Positions 52,230 to 61,586 of a stretch of DNA of 64,000 nt are shown piece by piece. Made by a program: the position numbers and the translations under genes. The stretch lies in NCBI RefSeq assembly GCF_018613415.1, contig NZ_JAGGQG010000025.1, positions 1 through 64,000 on the forward strand, given 5' to 3'. Below the pieces are notes generated by a model that saw only the letters and a program-made list of their open reading frames with translations, ran no database searches and was not told where the DNA came from. The DNA comes from Bacillus sp. ISL-18 (GTDB lineage Bacteria > Bacillota > Bacilli > Bacillales > Cytobacillaceae). Positions within the stretch are counted from its first letter, which is position 1. Each line of letters starts with the position of its first letter.

Positions 52230-55200
52230 TTACTCTTTTGAACCTACTTTTTCAGATTCGAAACTTGGTGCATCTGGTGCGATGTTTAATGTGTCAACTT
52301 GTTGTAAGTCGTCATCATCTTCTGTATCTCGCATTTCAATTTCTTCTTCATCGCCGGAAAGGATTTTTACATCCATACCTAAGCTTTGAAGTTCTTTAAT
52401 TAATACTTTGAATGATTCAGGAACACCTGGCTCCGGAACATTTTCACCTTTTACAATCGCCTCATATGTTTTCACACGACCAACAACGTCGTCCGATTTA
52501 ACGGTTAGGATTTCTTGAAGTGTATAGGCAGCACCGTATGCTTCAAGTGCCCAAACCTCCATCTCACCGAAACGCTGACCACCGAATTGAGCTTTACCGC
52601 CCAATGGCTGCTGTGTAACAAGTGAGTATGGTCCTGTAGAACGGGCATGGAGTTTATCGTCAACCATGTGCGCCAATTTAATCATATACATGACACCAAC
52701 GGATACACGGTTATCAAACGGCTCCCCTGAACGGCCATCATACAGAACGGTTTTGGCATCACGAGCCATACCTGCTTCTTCGATCGTACCCCAAACATCT
52801 TCTTCTCGAGCACCATCAAATACTGGTGTAGCAACATGAATACCTAGGTATCTTGCTGCCATTCCCAAATGAAGCTCAAGCACCTGACCGATGTTCATAC
52901 GAGAAGGTACCCCTAATGGGTTTAACATGATATCTACAGGTGTGCCATCTGGTAAGTAAGGCATATCTTCTTCCGGTAAAATCCGTGAGATAACCCCTTT
53001 GTTACCGTGGCGTCCCGCCATTTTATCACCTTGGTGAATCTTACGTTTCTGAACGATATAAACACGGACAAGCTGGTTTACACCTGGTGGCAGTTCATCA
53101 CCATCTTCACGATTGAAGACTTTAACGTCATGAACAATACCGCCGCCGCCATGTGGAACTCTTAGTGACGTATCACGAACTTCACGAGCTTTTTCACCAA
53201 AGATAGCGTGAAGGAGACGTTCTTCAGCTGTTAATTCTGTTACACCTTTTGGCGTTACTTTACCAACAAGAAGGTCACCATCTTTTACTTCAGCTCCAGT
53301 ACGGATAATACCACGTTCATCCAAATTACGAAGAGCATCTTCCCCTACGTTTGGAATGTCACGAGTGATTTCCTCAGGTCCAAGCTTGGTATCACGAGAT
53401 TCTGATTCATATTCTTCAATATGAATGGAAGTATAAACATCATCTTTTACAAGACGTTCACTCATAATGATGGCATCTTCATAGTTATAACCATCCCATG
53501 TCATGAAGGCAACGAGGACGTTACGTCCAAGTGCTAACTCACCTAATTCCATGGATGGACCGTCCGCTAAGATTTCACCTTTTTTCACGCGGTCGCCAAC
53601 AGCCACGATTGGACGTTGGTTATAGCAAGTACCTTGGTTAGAACGGATAAATTTCAATAATCGATATTTTTTAAGATCGCCTTTTACTTCTTGGCCATCT
53701 AGTTCTTTAACTTCACGAACCCAAACTTCACGGGCTTCAACATGTTCAACAATACCATCCTGCTTACAGATAACCGCTGCACCGGAGTCTTTACCTGATA
53801 CATATTCCATACCAGTACCAACTCTTGGCGCTTCAGGCTGCATTAAAGGCACTGCTTGACGCTGCATGTTCGCACCCATCAAAGCACGGTTTGAGTCATC
53901 ATTTTCTAGGAACGGGATACACGCGGTTGCCGCTGATACTACCTGTTTTGGTGATACATCCATGTAGTCGATGCGTTCGCGTTTTACAACTGTGTTTTCA
54001 CCACGGAAACGAGCTACTACCTCGTCATCGAGGAAGGCACCGTCATCACCAAGACGAGAATTCGCCTGTGCTACTACATAGTTATCTTCTTCATCCGCTG
54101 TAAGATAATCGATTCGGCTTGTCACCCTGCCAGTATCTGGGTCAACACGACGGTATGGTGTTTCAATAAAACCAAAACGGTTTACCTTCGCATAAGATGA
54201 AAGCGAGTTGATCAAACCAATGTTTGGACCTTCAGGCGTTTCAATTGGACACATACGTCCATAGTGGGAGTAGTGTACGTCACGTACTTCCATCCCTGCA
54301 CGTTCACGTGTTAAACCACCAGGTCCTAATGCTGATAGACGACGCTTGTGAGTTAACTCCGCAAGCGGGTTGGTTTGGTCCATGAACTGTGATAATTGCG
54401 AACTTCCAAAGAACTCTTTAATAGAAGCAATTACCGGACGAATATTAATTAGCTGCTGCGGTGTAATCGTTGCCGTGTCTTGAATGGACATTCTTTCACG
54501 AACAACACGCTCCATCCGAGACAAGCCGATCCGGAATTGGTTCTGTAACAATTCACCAACAGAACGAAGACGTCTGTTACCCAAGTGGTCAATATCATCT
54601 GTATCGCCTACTCCATGTAATAAATTAAAGAAGTAGCTAATCGATGCAATGATATCTGCTGGTGTAATATTTTTAATTGGCTCTGCCACATAGGCATTAC
54701 CTAGTACATTAATCACTTTTTCATTTTCATCGCCAGGAGCATAGATTTTAATGCCTTGAAGAATGATTTCTTCGCTTACTACACCGCCAACAGGGTTGTG
54801 GCCTCGGAAATTAATATTCTTTTCAAGGGCAGGGATAATTCTGTCAAGGTTTCTCCTATCAAGGAGTGTTCCTTTTTCGGCAATGATTTCACCAGTTTCA
54901 GGATCAGCAAGTGACTCTGCTAAACGCTGGTTGAATAAACGATTTTTAATATGAAGCTTTTTATTGATTTTGTAACGCCCAACATTAGCCAGATCATAAC
55001 GCTTCGGATCAAAGAAACGAGACACTAACAAACTCTTAGCGTTATCAACGGTAGGCGGTTCGCCCGGACGAAGACGCTCATAAATTTCTAATAGCGCTTT
55101 GTCAACACCCTCTGTGTTATCCTTCTCAAGCGTATTGCGGATGTACTCGTTATCACCAATCAATTCAATGATTTCTTGATCGGAACCAAAGCCTAATGCA

Positions 55201-55799
55201 CGCAAAAGAACCGTAACGGGCAGTTTCCGAGTACGATCTATTCTTACATAAACTACATCTTTGGCATCTGTTTCATACTCCAGCCAAGCACCGCGGTTCG
55301 GAATTACTGTCGCAGTAAAACCTTTCTTGCCATTTTTATCAAGTTTTCCACTAAAGTAAACGCTCGGTGAACGCACTAACTGTGATACTATAACGCGTTC
55401 TGCCCCATTAATGACAAATGTACCTGTTTCTGTCATCAGCGGGAAATCACCCATAAATACATCTTGGTCTTTTACTTCACCAGTTTCTTTGTTTACAAGA
55501 CGTACTTTTACACGTAATGGAGCAGAATATGTAACGTCCCGTTCTTTCGATTCTTCTACAGAATACTTTGGATCGCCAAGGCTGTAATCAATAAATTCCA
55601 GTGATAGGTTACCAGTAAAATCTTCAATCGGTGAAATATCTTGAAACATTTCACGTAATCCCTCATCCAAGAACCATTGATAAGAAGAGGTTTGGATTTC
55701 AATAAGATTTGGTAATTCTAAAACTTCACTGATTCGTGCGTAACTTCTACGTTGGCGGTGTCGTCCATACTGAACTAGTTGACCTGTCAACTGATTCAC
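52230..55799 (-). CDS. rpoB: RNA polymerase beta subunit
   Basis: The 1189-residue subunit has the rifampicin-pocket segment (S-S-Q-L-S-Q-F-M-D-Q, about 470-480, wild type to the eye) and the C-terminal Q-Q-P-L-G-G-K-A-Q-F-G-G-Q-R-F-G-E-M-E motif. It ends in an acidic tail. AGGGGTGAATC precedes the start. It is first of the rpoBC pair, 247 bp from ybxB. Confidence 0.99.
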   Translation of the reverse strand: MNQLTGQLVQYGRHRQRRSYARISEVLELPNLIEIQTSSYQWFLDEGLREMFQDISPIEDFTGNLSLEFIDYSLGDPKYSVEESKERDVTYSAPLRVKVRLVNKETGEVKDQDVFMGDFPLMTETGTFVINGAERVIVSQLVRSPSVYFSGKLDKNGKKGFTATVIPNRGAWLEYETDAKDVVYVRIDRTRKLPVTVLLRALGFGSDQEIIELIGDNEYIRNTLEKDNTEGVDKALLEIYERLRPGEPPTVDNAKSLLVSRFFDPKRYDLANVGRYKINKKLHIKNRLFNQRLAESLADPETGEIIAEKGTLLDRRNLDRIIPALEKNINFRGHNPVGGVVSEEIILQGIKIYAPGDENEKVINVLGNAYVAEPIKNITPADIIASISYFFNLLHGVGDTDDIDHLGNRRLRSVGELLQNQFRIGLSRMERVVRERMSIQDTATITPQQLINIRPVIASIKEFFGSSQLSQFMDQTNPLAELTHKRRLSALGPGGLTRERAGMEVRDVHYSHYGRMCPIETPEGPNIGLINSLSSYAKVNRFGFIETPYRRVDPDTGRVTSRIDYLTADEEDNYVVAQANSRLGDDGAFLDDEVVARFRGENTVVKRERIDYMDVSPKQVVSAATACIPFLENDDSNRALMGANMQRQAVPLMQPEAPRVGTGMEYVSGKDSGAAVICKQDGIVEHVEAREVWVREVKELDGQEVKGDLKKYRLLKFIRSNQGTCYNQRPIVAVGDRVKKGEILADGPSMELGELALGRNVLVAFMTWDGYNYEDAIIMSERLVKDDVYTSIHIEEYESESRDTKLGPEEITRDIPNVGEDALRNLDERGIIRTGAEVKDGDLLVGKVTPKGVTELTAEERLLHAIFGEKAREVRDTSLRVPHGGGGIVHDVKVFNREDGDELPPGVNQLVRVYIVQKRKIHQGDKMAGRHGNKGVISRILPEEDMPYLPDGTPVDIMLNPLGVPSRMNIGQVLELHLGMAARYLGIHVATPVFDGAREEDVWGTIEEAGMARDAKTVLYDGRSGEPFDNRVSVGVMYMIKLAHMVDDKLHARSTGPYSLVTQQPLGGKAQFGGQRFGEMEVWALEAYGAAYTLQEILTVKSDDVVGRVKTYEAIVKGENVPEPGVPESFKVLIKELQSLGMDVKILSGDEEEIEMRDTEDDDDLQQVDTLNIAPDAPSFESEKVGSKE

Positions 55800-56017
55800 C
55801 CCTCAAATCAAGCGTTTTTTAATAAATCTATTACGTCTAATAATAGAAGTTAAAAACTCTACCAATTAGACAAAAAGAAAAAGGGTTTTTTCATTAAAAA
55901 CCACATTTTCACATTTTGATTATTATTTTGTCATCATTTCCTTCTTATGCCGTTTTTATACTAAGAAAATAAGTATTTTTAGGAATAAATCGGAAATTAT
56001 TATGATGGCATTTTATA

Positions 56018-56046
56018 ATGCTAACACAACGACAAAGTCGAGTCAA
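56018..56046 (-). promoter_or_regulatory. possible promoter of rpoBC
   Basis: TTGACT (56046-56041), 17 bp, TAGCAT (56023-56018) on the minus strand, directly after the ybxB stop. The -10 box is only a fair match. Confidence 0.4.
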
Positions 56047-56646
56047 CTATTTTATTGCCTTAATAATAAAATAACCTTTGGTTTTGTCGACGGTCTCAAC
56101 TTCAGAAAATAGGGTTTTTAATTTTTCAAGCGCAGACGGAGCTCCTTGTTTCTTTTGGATGACAATCCAAAGTTCGCCATTAGGAACCAGATGCGCAAAG
56201 CTTTGTTCAAAAATATCATGAACAGTTTGTTTACCTGCTCTAATCGGTGGATTTGTTAAGATGACTGCGAAATGATCACCTTTAATATTTAATAAGCGGT
56301 CGCTTTCATAAATATCAACATTTGTAATATGATTTATAGTGGCATTTTCCTTAGCTAACTCAATGGCCCGCCCATTTACATCTACCATATGAACAAAGCG
56401 GCCATTGAATTCCTTCGCAATCGATAAACCAATTGGTCCATACCCACAGCCTACATCAAGAACATGTCCTTCAACGTCTGGCATCATAAAAGACTCTATG
56501 AGTAAACGTGAGCCAAAATCTACTTCTCGTTTTGAAAAAACACCGTTATCAGTCTTAAAACGGAAAGAATGGTTTCGTAAGCGATAATCCCAATATTTCG
56601 GATCACTTTCCACATTTTGAGTTCGAGAATAGTAGTGTTCGGACAA
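56047..56646 (-). CDS. ybxB: RsmC-like class I SAM methyltransferase YbxB
   Basis: The 199-residue methyltransferase has motif I V-L-D-V-G-C-G-Y-G-P-I-G (about 63-74) and the N6/N2 methylase motif N-P-P-I-R-A-G. It is like 16S rRNA guanine methyltransferase RsmC and, by position, the orthologue of B. subtilis YbxB. TTG 56646 is preferred because GGAGGT is 7 bases upstream; GTG 56655 is too close to it. It lies between rplL and rpoB as in B. subtilis. Confidence 0.92.
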   Translation of the reverse strand: MSEHYYSRTQNVESDPKYWDYRLRNHSFRFKTDNGVFSKREVDFGSRLLIESFMMPDVEGHVLDVGCGYGPIGLSIAKEFNGRFVHMVDVNGRAIELAKENATINHITNVDIYESDRLLNIKGDHFAVILTNPPIRAGKQTVHDIFEQSFAHLVPNGELWIVIQKKQGAPSALEKLKTLFSEVETVDKTKGYFIIKAIK

Positions 56647-56803
56647 TAGACTCACCTCCGGAGATCATTATATGAAGAAATAAGAGGAATAGCTCATCAT
56701 TAAAGTATAACCCTTTGAACCTTATGAACTATCTGCTCAAACGACTAGCAACGAATGGATTCTCCATGAATCGCAAACCAAGTCGCCTTTGCTTTAAAAT
56801 AGC

Positions 56804-56837
56804 CAAAAAAAGCCCGCTTATGCAGCGAGCTTTTTTA
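56804..56837 (-). terminator. terminator of the rplJL operon
   Basis: On the minus strand AGCTCGCT pairs with AGCGGGCT around ATAAGC-type loop bases and is followed by seven T, 9 bp after rplL. Confidence 0.88.
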
Positions 56838-56845
56838 TAGTAGAA

Positions 56846-57208
56846 TTACTTAACTTCAACGTTAGCTCCAACTTCATCAAGCTTAGCTTTGATTGCTTCA
56901 GCTTCTTCTTTAGCAACGCCTTCTTTAATTGCTTTTGGAGTGTTGTCAACAAGGTCTTTTGCTTCTTTAAGACCAAGACCAGTGATTTCACGTACAACTT
57001 TAATAACTTTGATTTTTTGATCGCCAGCGCTAGCTAGGATTACATCAAATTCAGTTTGCTCTTCAACAGCAGCAGCTCCAGCTCCGCCTACCATTGCTAC
57101 AGGAGCAGCAGCAGTTACGCCGAATTCTTCTTCAATTGCTTTTACAAGATCGTTAAGTTCTAAAACAGTCATAGATTTAACTGCTTCAATGATTTGTTCT
57201 TTAGTCAT
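56846..57208 (-). CDS. rplL: 50S ribosomal protein L7/L12
   Basis: The 120-residue acidic protein has the N-terminal dimerisation helices, an Ala/Gly hinge (about 35-50) and the conserved C-terminal domain with K-I-K-V-I-K-V-V-R-E. It forms the flexible stalk that recruits GTPase factors. AGGAGGAAA precedes the ATG. A dispersed repeat of about 160 bp separates it from rplJ. Confidence 0.98.
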   Translation of the reverse strand: MTKEQIIEAVKSMTVLELNDLVKAIEEEFGVTAAAPVAMVGGAGAAAVEEQTEFDVILASAGDQKIKVIKVVREITGLGLKEAKDLVDNTPKAIKEGVAKEEAEAIKAKLDEVGANVEVK

Positions 57209-57250
57209 GATTAGTTTTCCTCCTTAGTTTTCGTTACCTTTTATTAGTTT

Positions 57251-57413
57251 AACGCTTCAGATTGTCCAGCTTCAGCTCCCAGCAGCTAGTGTCCTTCGCT
57301 CTTTTCCCTACGATAAGTCAACATCGGCTCGCTTACGCTCTCCGTGTTTCCTTTATCTCAGTCAAAGCGCTCCAGGCCATACGCTGCTAAACGGTCGCTT
57401 CAGCTTTTCTAGC
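57251..57413 (-). repeat. dispersed repeat element in the rplJ-rplL gap
   Basis: This GC-rich block (rplJ-side end AAAAGCTGAAGCGACCG, rplL-side end GGGAGCTGAAGCTGGACA) has related ends and resembles short structured elements common in Bacillaceae intergenic DNA. It abuts the rplJ stop codon. Composition differs sharply from the surrounding A/T-rich spacers. Copy number cannot be tested here. Confidence 0.6.
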
Positions 57414-57914
57414 TTATGCGCCTTGTTCTTCTTTTTGATCTGCAACTGCTTTTGCAGCAAGAGCAAGATTGCGAATTGGAGCTTGTAGTACGCTGAGTAG
57501 CATAGATAGCAAGCCTTCGCGTGATGGTAGATCAGCAAGAGCTTTAATCTCTTCTGCTGTTGCAACGTTGCCTTCGATTACACCTGCTTTAAGTTCAAGT
57601 GCCTCGTGCTTTTTCGCAAAGTCATTCAAGATTTTTGCTGGTGCTACAACATCTTCAGTACTGAACGCAATTGCGTTAGGACCAGTTAATGCTTCGTTTA
57701 AGTTAGAAAGCTCAGCTGCATCAGCTGCACGGCGTACCATTGAGTTCTTGTAAACTTTGAATTCAACGCCTGCTTCACGAAGTTGTTTACGAAGTTCAGT
57801 TACTTCTGCAACTGAAAGACCACGATAATCAACAACGACAGTTGATACACTTGCTTTTAACTTATCAGTAATTTCTTCAACTAATTGTTTCTTTAGTTCG
57901 ATTACACTGCTCAT
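57414..57914 (-). CDS. rplJ: 50S ribosomal protein L10
   Basis: The 166-residue protein has V-V-D-Y-R-G-L-S-V-A-E-V-T-E-L-R and a C-terminal helix that binds L7/L12 dimers. GGAGGTGTAAAG precedes the ATG. An L10 leader with its own promoter lies upstream, so expression is probably autoregulated. Confidence 0.98.
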   Translation of the reverse strand: MSSVIELKKQLVEEITDKLKASVSTVVVDYRGLSVAEVTELRKQLREAGVEFKVYKNSMVRRAADAAELSNLNEALTGPNAIAFSTEDVVAPAKILNDFAKKHEALELKAGVIEGNVATAEEIKALADLPSREGLLSMLLSVLQAPIRNLALAAKAVADQKEEQGA

Positions 57915-57939
57915 CTTTACACCTCCTGTAGATTATCTC

Positions 57940-58077
57940 CATTTATACCAGGCAAGTTAAAGCCTCCATATCGAGCAAGACATGGAGGCAGCATTCAAAA
58001 GCTGAATAATCAGCTTAATCTATTCGCTCTACCTCGGCAGGAAATTAAGCCGTAAGGCACCTGCTGTCTACAGTACA
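57940..58077 (-). ncRNA. L10 leader region
   Basis: The rplJ leader contains conserved-looking stems: GCCTCCAT facing ATGGAGGC, AGCTGATTATTCAGCT, and a CAGCAGGTGCC / CCTGCC-type pair near its 5' end. It lies exactly between the rplJ promoter and start and matches the known Bacillus L10 leader class in position and layout. Boundaries are approximate. Confidence 0.75.
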
Positions 58078-58104
58078 AATGTTTTATTTTAAACAACAAA
58101 ATAG

Positions 58105-58133
58105 ATTATATAAAATATACTCTAGATTGTCAA
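58105..58133 (-). promoter_or_regulatory. promoter of rplJL
   Basis: TTGACA (58133-58128), 17 bp, TATAAT (58110-58105), a full sigma-A consensus on the minus strand. Confidence 0.88.
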
Positions 58134-58144
58134 TTGGTAATAAA

Positions 58145-58843
58145 TTACTTAGCTGCTACAGTAGAAGGATCTACTTTTACACCAGGTCCCATTGTTGAAG
58201 AAACTGTAACGTTCTTCATGTAAGTTCCTTTTGCAGCTGCAGGTTTAGCCTTCAGCATTGTATCAAAGATAGTGTTGAAGTTTTCAACAAGCTTTTCGTT
58301 TTCGAAAGATGATTTACCGATAGGAACATGAATGTTACCAGACTTGTCTACACGGTATTCAACTTTACCTGCTTTAATTTCATTGATCGCTCTTGTTACA
58401 TCAAATGTAACTGTACCAGTTTTAGGGTTTGGCATTAAGCCTTTAGGTCCTAAAACACGACCAAGTTTACCAACTTCACCCATCATGTCAGGAGTTGCTA
58501 CGATTACATCAAAGTCAAACCAACCTTGTTGGATTTTGTTGATGTATTCAGAATCACCTACATAATCAGCTCCAGCTGCTTCTGCTTCTTTCACTTTTTC
58601 ACCCTTCGCGAATACTAAAACGCGTTGAGTTTTACCAGTTCCGTTAGGAAGCACTACTGCGCCACGGATTTGTTGGTCTGCTTTCTTAGGATCAACACCT
58701 AAACGGAAAGCTACTTCAAGAGTTGCATCGAACTTAGTGAAGTTTGTTTTCTTAGCAAGATCAATTGCTTCTGCAATTGGATATGCTTTTAAGCGATCTA
58801 CAAGCTTTGAAGCTTCTAAATACTTTTTACCTTTTTTAGCCAT
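58145..58843 (-). CDS. rplA: 50S ribosomal protein L1
   Basis: The 232-residue protein opens with a Lys-rich tail (M-A-K-K-G-K-K-Y) and contains the signature G-K-V-E-Y-R-V-D-K-S-G-N-I-H-V. L1 forms the stalk controlling E-site tRNA exit and represses the L11-L1 operon in many bacteria. GGAGGAAAT precedes the ATG. It follows rplK by 182 bp, including two inverted repeats. Confidence 0.98.
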   Translation of the reverse strand: MAKKGKKYLEASKLVDRLKAYPIAEAIDLAKKTNFTKFDATLEVAFRLGVDPKKADQQIRGAVVLPNGTGKTQRVLVFAKGEKVKEAEAAGADYVGDSEYINKIQQGWFDFDVIVATPDMMGEVGKLGRVLGPKGLMPNPKTGTVTFDVTRAINEIKAGKVEYRVDKSGNIHVPIGKSSFENEKLVENFNTIFDTMLKAKPAAAKGTYMKNVTVSSTMGPGVKVDPSTVAAK

Positions 58844-58904
58844 TTTTATTTCCTCCTAGATTGTGGTTTTAGCGAATTATTCTCCCACGCCGAAAAGCCG
58901 AGGC

Positions 58905-58994
58905 ATTTCTTTCTTTAAGAATCTATTGACCTTAAAACGAAATGCCGCCGCTTGACAGAACAAAGGTTGCGAGTATATTAAAATATCGCAACCC
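58905..58994 (-). other. two hairpins between rplK and rplA
   Basis: GGTTGCGATATT facing TATACTCGCAACC (58966-58994) and GGCATTTC facing GAAATGCC (about 58905-58950) could form in the rplK-rplA mRNA. The first is followed by TTTG, so attenuation is possible. An L1-binding site is an alternative. Confidence 0.45.
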
Positions 58995-59025
58995 CTTCAT
59001 TACACTTGCGCTTCAGTTACATGGA

Positions 59026-59451
59026 TTAGTCTTCGATAACGATACCCATGCTGCGTGCAGTACCTTCAACCATACGCATTGCTGCTTCAACGCTAGCTGC
59101 GTTTAGGTCAGGCATTTTTTGTTCCGCAATCTCGCGTACTTTATCACGCTTTACTGTTGCTACTTTATTACGGTTAGGTTCACCTGAACCAGACTGGATT
59201 CCAGCTGCTACTTTTAAAAGAACGGCAGCAGGAGGAGTTTTCGTAATAAATGTAAATGAACGGTCTTCAAATACCGTAATTTCAACAGGAATGATTAATC
59301 CAGCTTGATCTGCTGTACGAGCGTTAAATTCCTTACAGAATCCCATGATATTAACACCTGCTTGACCTAGTGCAGGACCAACCGGTGGCGCTGGATTAGC
59401 TTTACCAGCAGGAATTTGTAATTTAACGACTTTAATTACTTTTTTAGCCAC
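59026..59451 (-). CDS. rplK: 50S ribosomal protein L11
   Basis: The 141-residue protein contains K-L-Q-I-P-A-G-K-A-N-P-A-P-P-V-G-P-A-L-G-Q, the L11 hallmark. L11 forms the GTPase-associated centre. The start is GTG 59451 after AGGAGGTGTG; the frame from 59460 adds three residues. A strong promoter lies 140-168 bp upstream. Confidence 0.98.
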   Translation of the reverse strand: MAKKVIKVVKLQIPAGKANPAPPVGPALGQAGVNIMGFCKEFNARTADQAGLIIPVEITVFEDRSFTFITKTPPAAVLLKVAAGIQSGSGEPNRNKVATVKRDKVREIAEQKMPDLNAASVEAAMRMVEGTARSMGIVIED

Positions 59452-59590
59452 GAGACACACCTCCTTAAAGTCCGTGATGTGGTAATAGGGACCAACTAGA
59501 CCCTCCCACTCAACATATGTCTTTATATAAAAATCATAAAGAACTTAAACATTAGTCTAATCTCACAATGGAGACATACTGACCTATGAA

Positions 59591-59619
59591 ATAGTAACAT
59601 TTTTTAAATATGATTTCAA
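59591..59619 (-). promoter_or_regulatory. promoter of rplK-rplA
   Basis: TTGAAA (59619-59614), 17 bp, TACTAT (59596-59591) on the minus strand, between nusG and rplK. Confidence 0.75.
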
Positions 59620-59687
59620 GTTTTTTTACAATAACTGATTATTTTTCTTTTAAATCACATAAAAATCCTGTTCAAACACATCGGTTT

Positions 59688-60221
59688 TTATAATTTTTCA
59701 ATTTGTGTAAAATCAAGTTCTACTGGGGTGTCACGGCCAAACATATTAACAAGAACTTTGAGTTTTGAACGGTCCTTGTCCATTTCTTCAACAGACCCAG
59801 TAAAGTTCGCAAAAGGACCTTCCTTTACGCGTACTGTTTCCCCAATTTCATAATCAACATCGATCCGTTTTTCCTCCACACCCATCCGCTTAAGTAACAC
59901 GACTACTTCCTCAGGTAGTAATGGTGTTGGTTTTGAGCCGGAACCTGCAGAGCCGACAAATCCCGTTACACCAGGAGTATTACGGACTACATACCAAGAA
60001 TCATCTGTCATAACTAGTTCGACTAATACGTAACCAGGGAATACCTTACGTTTGACAACCTTCTTTTTGCCGTTTTTAATTTCTGTTTCTTCTTCCTCAG
60101 GTACAACGACACGGAATATTTTATCTGCCATGCCCATTGATTCAACCCTTTTTTCTAAATTCGCTTTTACCTTATTTTCATAACCAGAGTAAGTATGAAC
60201 TACGTACCAATTCTTTTCCAT
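59688..60221 (-). CDS. nusG: transcription termination/antitermination protein NusG
   Basis: The 177-residue protein has the NGN domain (W-Y-V-V-H-T-Y-S-G-Y-E-N-K-V, about 5-18) and a C-terminal KOW domain (V-K-E-G-P-F-A-N-F-T-G, about 126-136). It binds RNA polymerase and, in Bacillus, promotes pausing. GGGAGGGACG lies upstream of the ATG. A terminator-like hairpin separates it from secE. Confidence 0.97.
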   Translation of the reverse strand: MEKNWYVVHTYSGYENKVKANLEKRVESMGMADKIFRVVVPEEEETEIKNGKKKVVKRKVFPGYVLVELVMTDDSWYVVRNTPGVTGFVGSAGSGSKPTPLLPEEVVVLLKRMGVEEKRIDVDYEIGETVRVKEGPFANFTGSVEEMDKDRSKLKVLVNMFGRDTPVELDFTQIEKL

Positions 60222-60327
60222 TTAAGAGGACTAGATCGTCCGTCCCTCCCTCAATTTTGCAGAAATTTTAATGTCTTTCCCTGAGCTTCGCGACGCTATT
60301 CCAACCGCTTCCACTTTTCAAGACAAA

Positions 60328-60354
60328 TTAAAAAACCCGTTTATACGGGTTTTC
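60328..60354 (-). terminator. terminator-like hairpin between secE and nusG
   Basis: On the minus strand AAAACCCG-TATAAA-CGGGTTTT is followed by TTAATTT. It stands in the 182-bp gap between two genes usually co-transcribed. Confidence 0.7.
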
Positions 60355-60403
60355 AGATAAAAATTCCTTTAATAATTCCCATTATACCATGAATGATGGC
60401 TAT

Positions 60404-60586
60404 TTATTCAAGAATTAGCCGAATCAATTTAGAGATTCCTAAATCTAGTACAGCAAAAAACGCTGCGAAAAATACGACTGTTGTTAAAACGGTAACCGTC
60501 GAACGAACCAATTCCCCGCGTTTCGGCCAGCTGACTTTTCTCATTTCACGGAATATATCACTGAAGAATTTCGTTATGCGCTGCAT
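60404..60586 (-). CDS. secE: preprotein translocase subunit SecE
   Basis: The 60-residue protein has an amphipathic N-terminal helix (R-E-M-R-K-V-S-W-P-K-R, about 13-23) and a single transmembrane segment (about 34-56), the minimal Gram-positive SecE. It clamps SecY. It follows rpmG by 48 bp and shares its promoter. Confidence 0.96.
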   Translation of the reverse strand: MQRITKFFSDIFREMRKVSWPKRGELVRSTVTVLTTVVFFAAFFAVLDLGISKLIRLILE

Positions 60587-60634
60587 GATCTCGTAACCCC
60601 CAACAACTTAAGTAAGCAATGCTAGTATCTATCT

Positions 60635-60781
60635 TTATTTTGTTTCCCGGTGGATCGTATGGGCCGCACAGGTCTTACAAAACTTTTTTAGTTCTAATCG
60701 TTCCGATTGTGTGTCTTTACCGACTGTCGAATAATTTCGGGAGCCGCACTCCACACAAGCTAAGATGACTTTTTTACTCAT
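60635..60781 (-). CDS. rpmG: 50S ribosomal protein L33, zinc-binding type
   Basis: The 48-residue frame, too short for routine ORF lists, contains C-V-E-C-G (about 9-13) and C-K-T-C (about 35-38), a zinc ribbon, and the L33 ending T-I-H-R-E-T-K. Bacilli usually carry more than one L33 paralogue; this one is in the rpmG-secE-nusG position. The promoter at 60820-60848 drives it. Confidence 0.95.
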   Translation of the reverse strand: MSKKVILACVECGSRNYSTVGKDTQSERLELKKFCKTCAAHTIHRETK

Positions 60782-60819
60782 ATTCGGCACCTTCAACATT
60801 CTTCTTATGTTTCACTAAA

Positions 60820-60848
60820 AATGTAACATGACCCCTATTTAATGTCAA
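60820..60848 (-). promoter_or_regulatory. promoter of rpmG-secE
   Basis: TTGACA (60848-60843), 17 bp, TACATT (60825-60820) on the minus strand, about 40 bp before rpmG. Confidence 0.8.
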
Positions 60849-60898
60849 TAACTCCTAAAATGGGTTACTAATATTGACAAATTATTTCATCGCTCTAC

Positions 60899-61549
60899 CT
60901 ACAATGAGAATTCTCGAATTTCCAGATATCGCTCTAGTTTTCGCTTTACCCGCTGTAAGGCATTATCAATCGATTTCACATGCCGATTTAGCTCTTCAGA
61001 AATTTCCTGATAGGATTGGCCGTCTAAATAGAGTGCTAGCACCTTTCGTTCCAAGTCGCTTAATAACTCAGTCATTTTTACTTCAATATGGTCGAATTCC
61101 TCCTGATTGATAATTAATTCTTCAGGATCCAGGACCTTCGTACCTGATAGGACGTCCATTAAAGTACGATCTGATTCTTCATCATAAATAGGCTTGTCCA
61201 ATGATACATACGAGTTTAATGGGATATGTTTTTGCCGTGTTGCGGTCTTAATTGCCGTGATGATCTGGCGGGTAATACAGAGTTCAGCAAACGCTTTAAA
61301 GGAAGTCAGCTTGTCCTCACGAAAATCACGAATGGCCTTATATAAGCCAATCATTCCTTCTTGGACAATATCTTCCTTATCTGCTCCAATTAAAAAATAG
61401 GATCTTGCTTTTGCACGCACAAAATTACGATACTTGTGAATCAAATAATCCAATGCTTCACTATCGCCTTGGTGTACCAAGTCGACAATTCCCTCGTCTT
61501 CCATTACGAAAAAGTGTTCGTTAATCTTTGCTCCGAAGTCCGTACTCAA
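60899..61549 (-). CDS. sigH: RNA polymerase sigma-H factor
   Basis: The 216-residue sigma factor has region 2 (F-V-R-A-K-A-R-S-Y-F-L-I-G-A-D, E-D-I-V-Q-E-G) and region 4 (Y-Q-E-I-S-E-E-L-N-R-H). Sigma-H controls early sporulation, competence and stationary-phase genes. TTG 61549 lies 10 bases after GGAGGGG and is chosen over 61576. It is in the rae1-sigH position as in B. subtilis, with its own promoter-like site upstream. Confidence 0.96.
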   Translation of the reverse strand: MSTDFGAKINEHFFVMEDEGIVDLVHQGDSEALDYLIHKYRNFVRAKARSYFLIGADKEDIVQEGMIGLYKAIRDFREDKLTSFKAFAELCITRQIITAIKTATRQKHIPLNSYVSLDKPIYDEESDRTLMDVLSGTKVLDPEELIINQEEFDHIEVKMTELLSDLERKVLALYLDGQSYQEISEELNRHVKSIDNALQRVKRKLERYLEIREFSL

Positions 61550-61586
61550 AGTAGATCCCCTCCACCGAACATGCATAGATATTACT

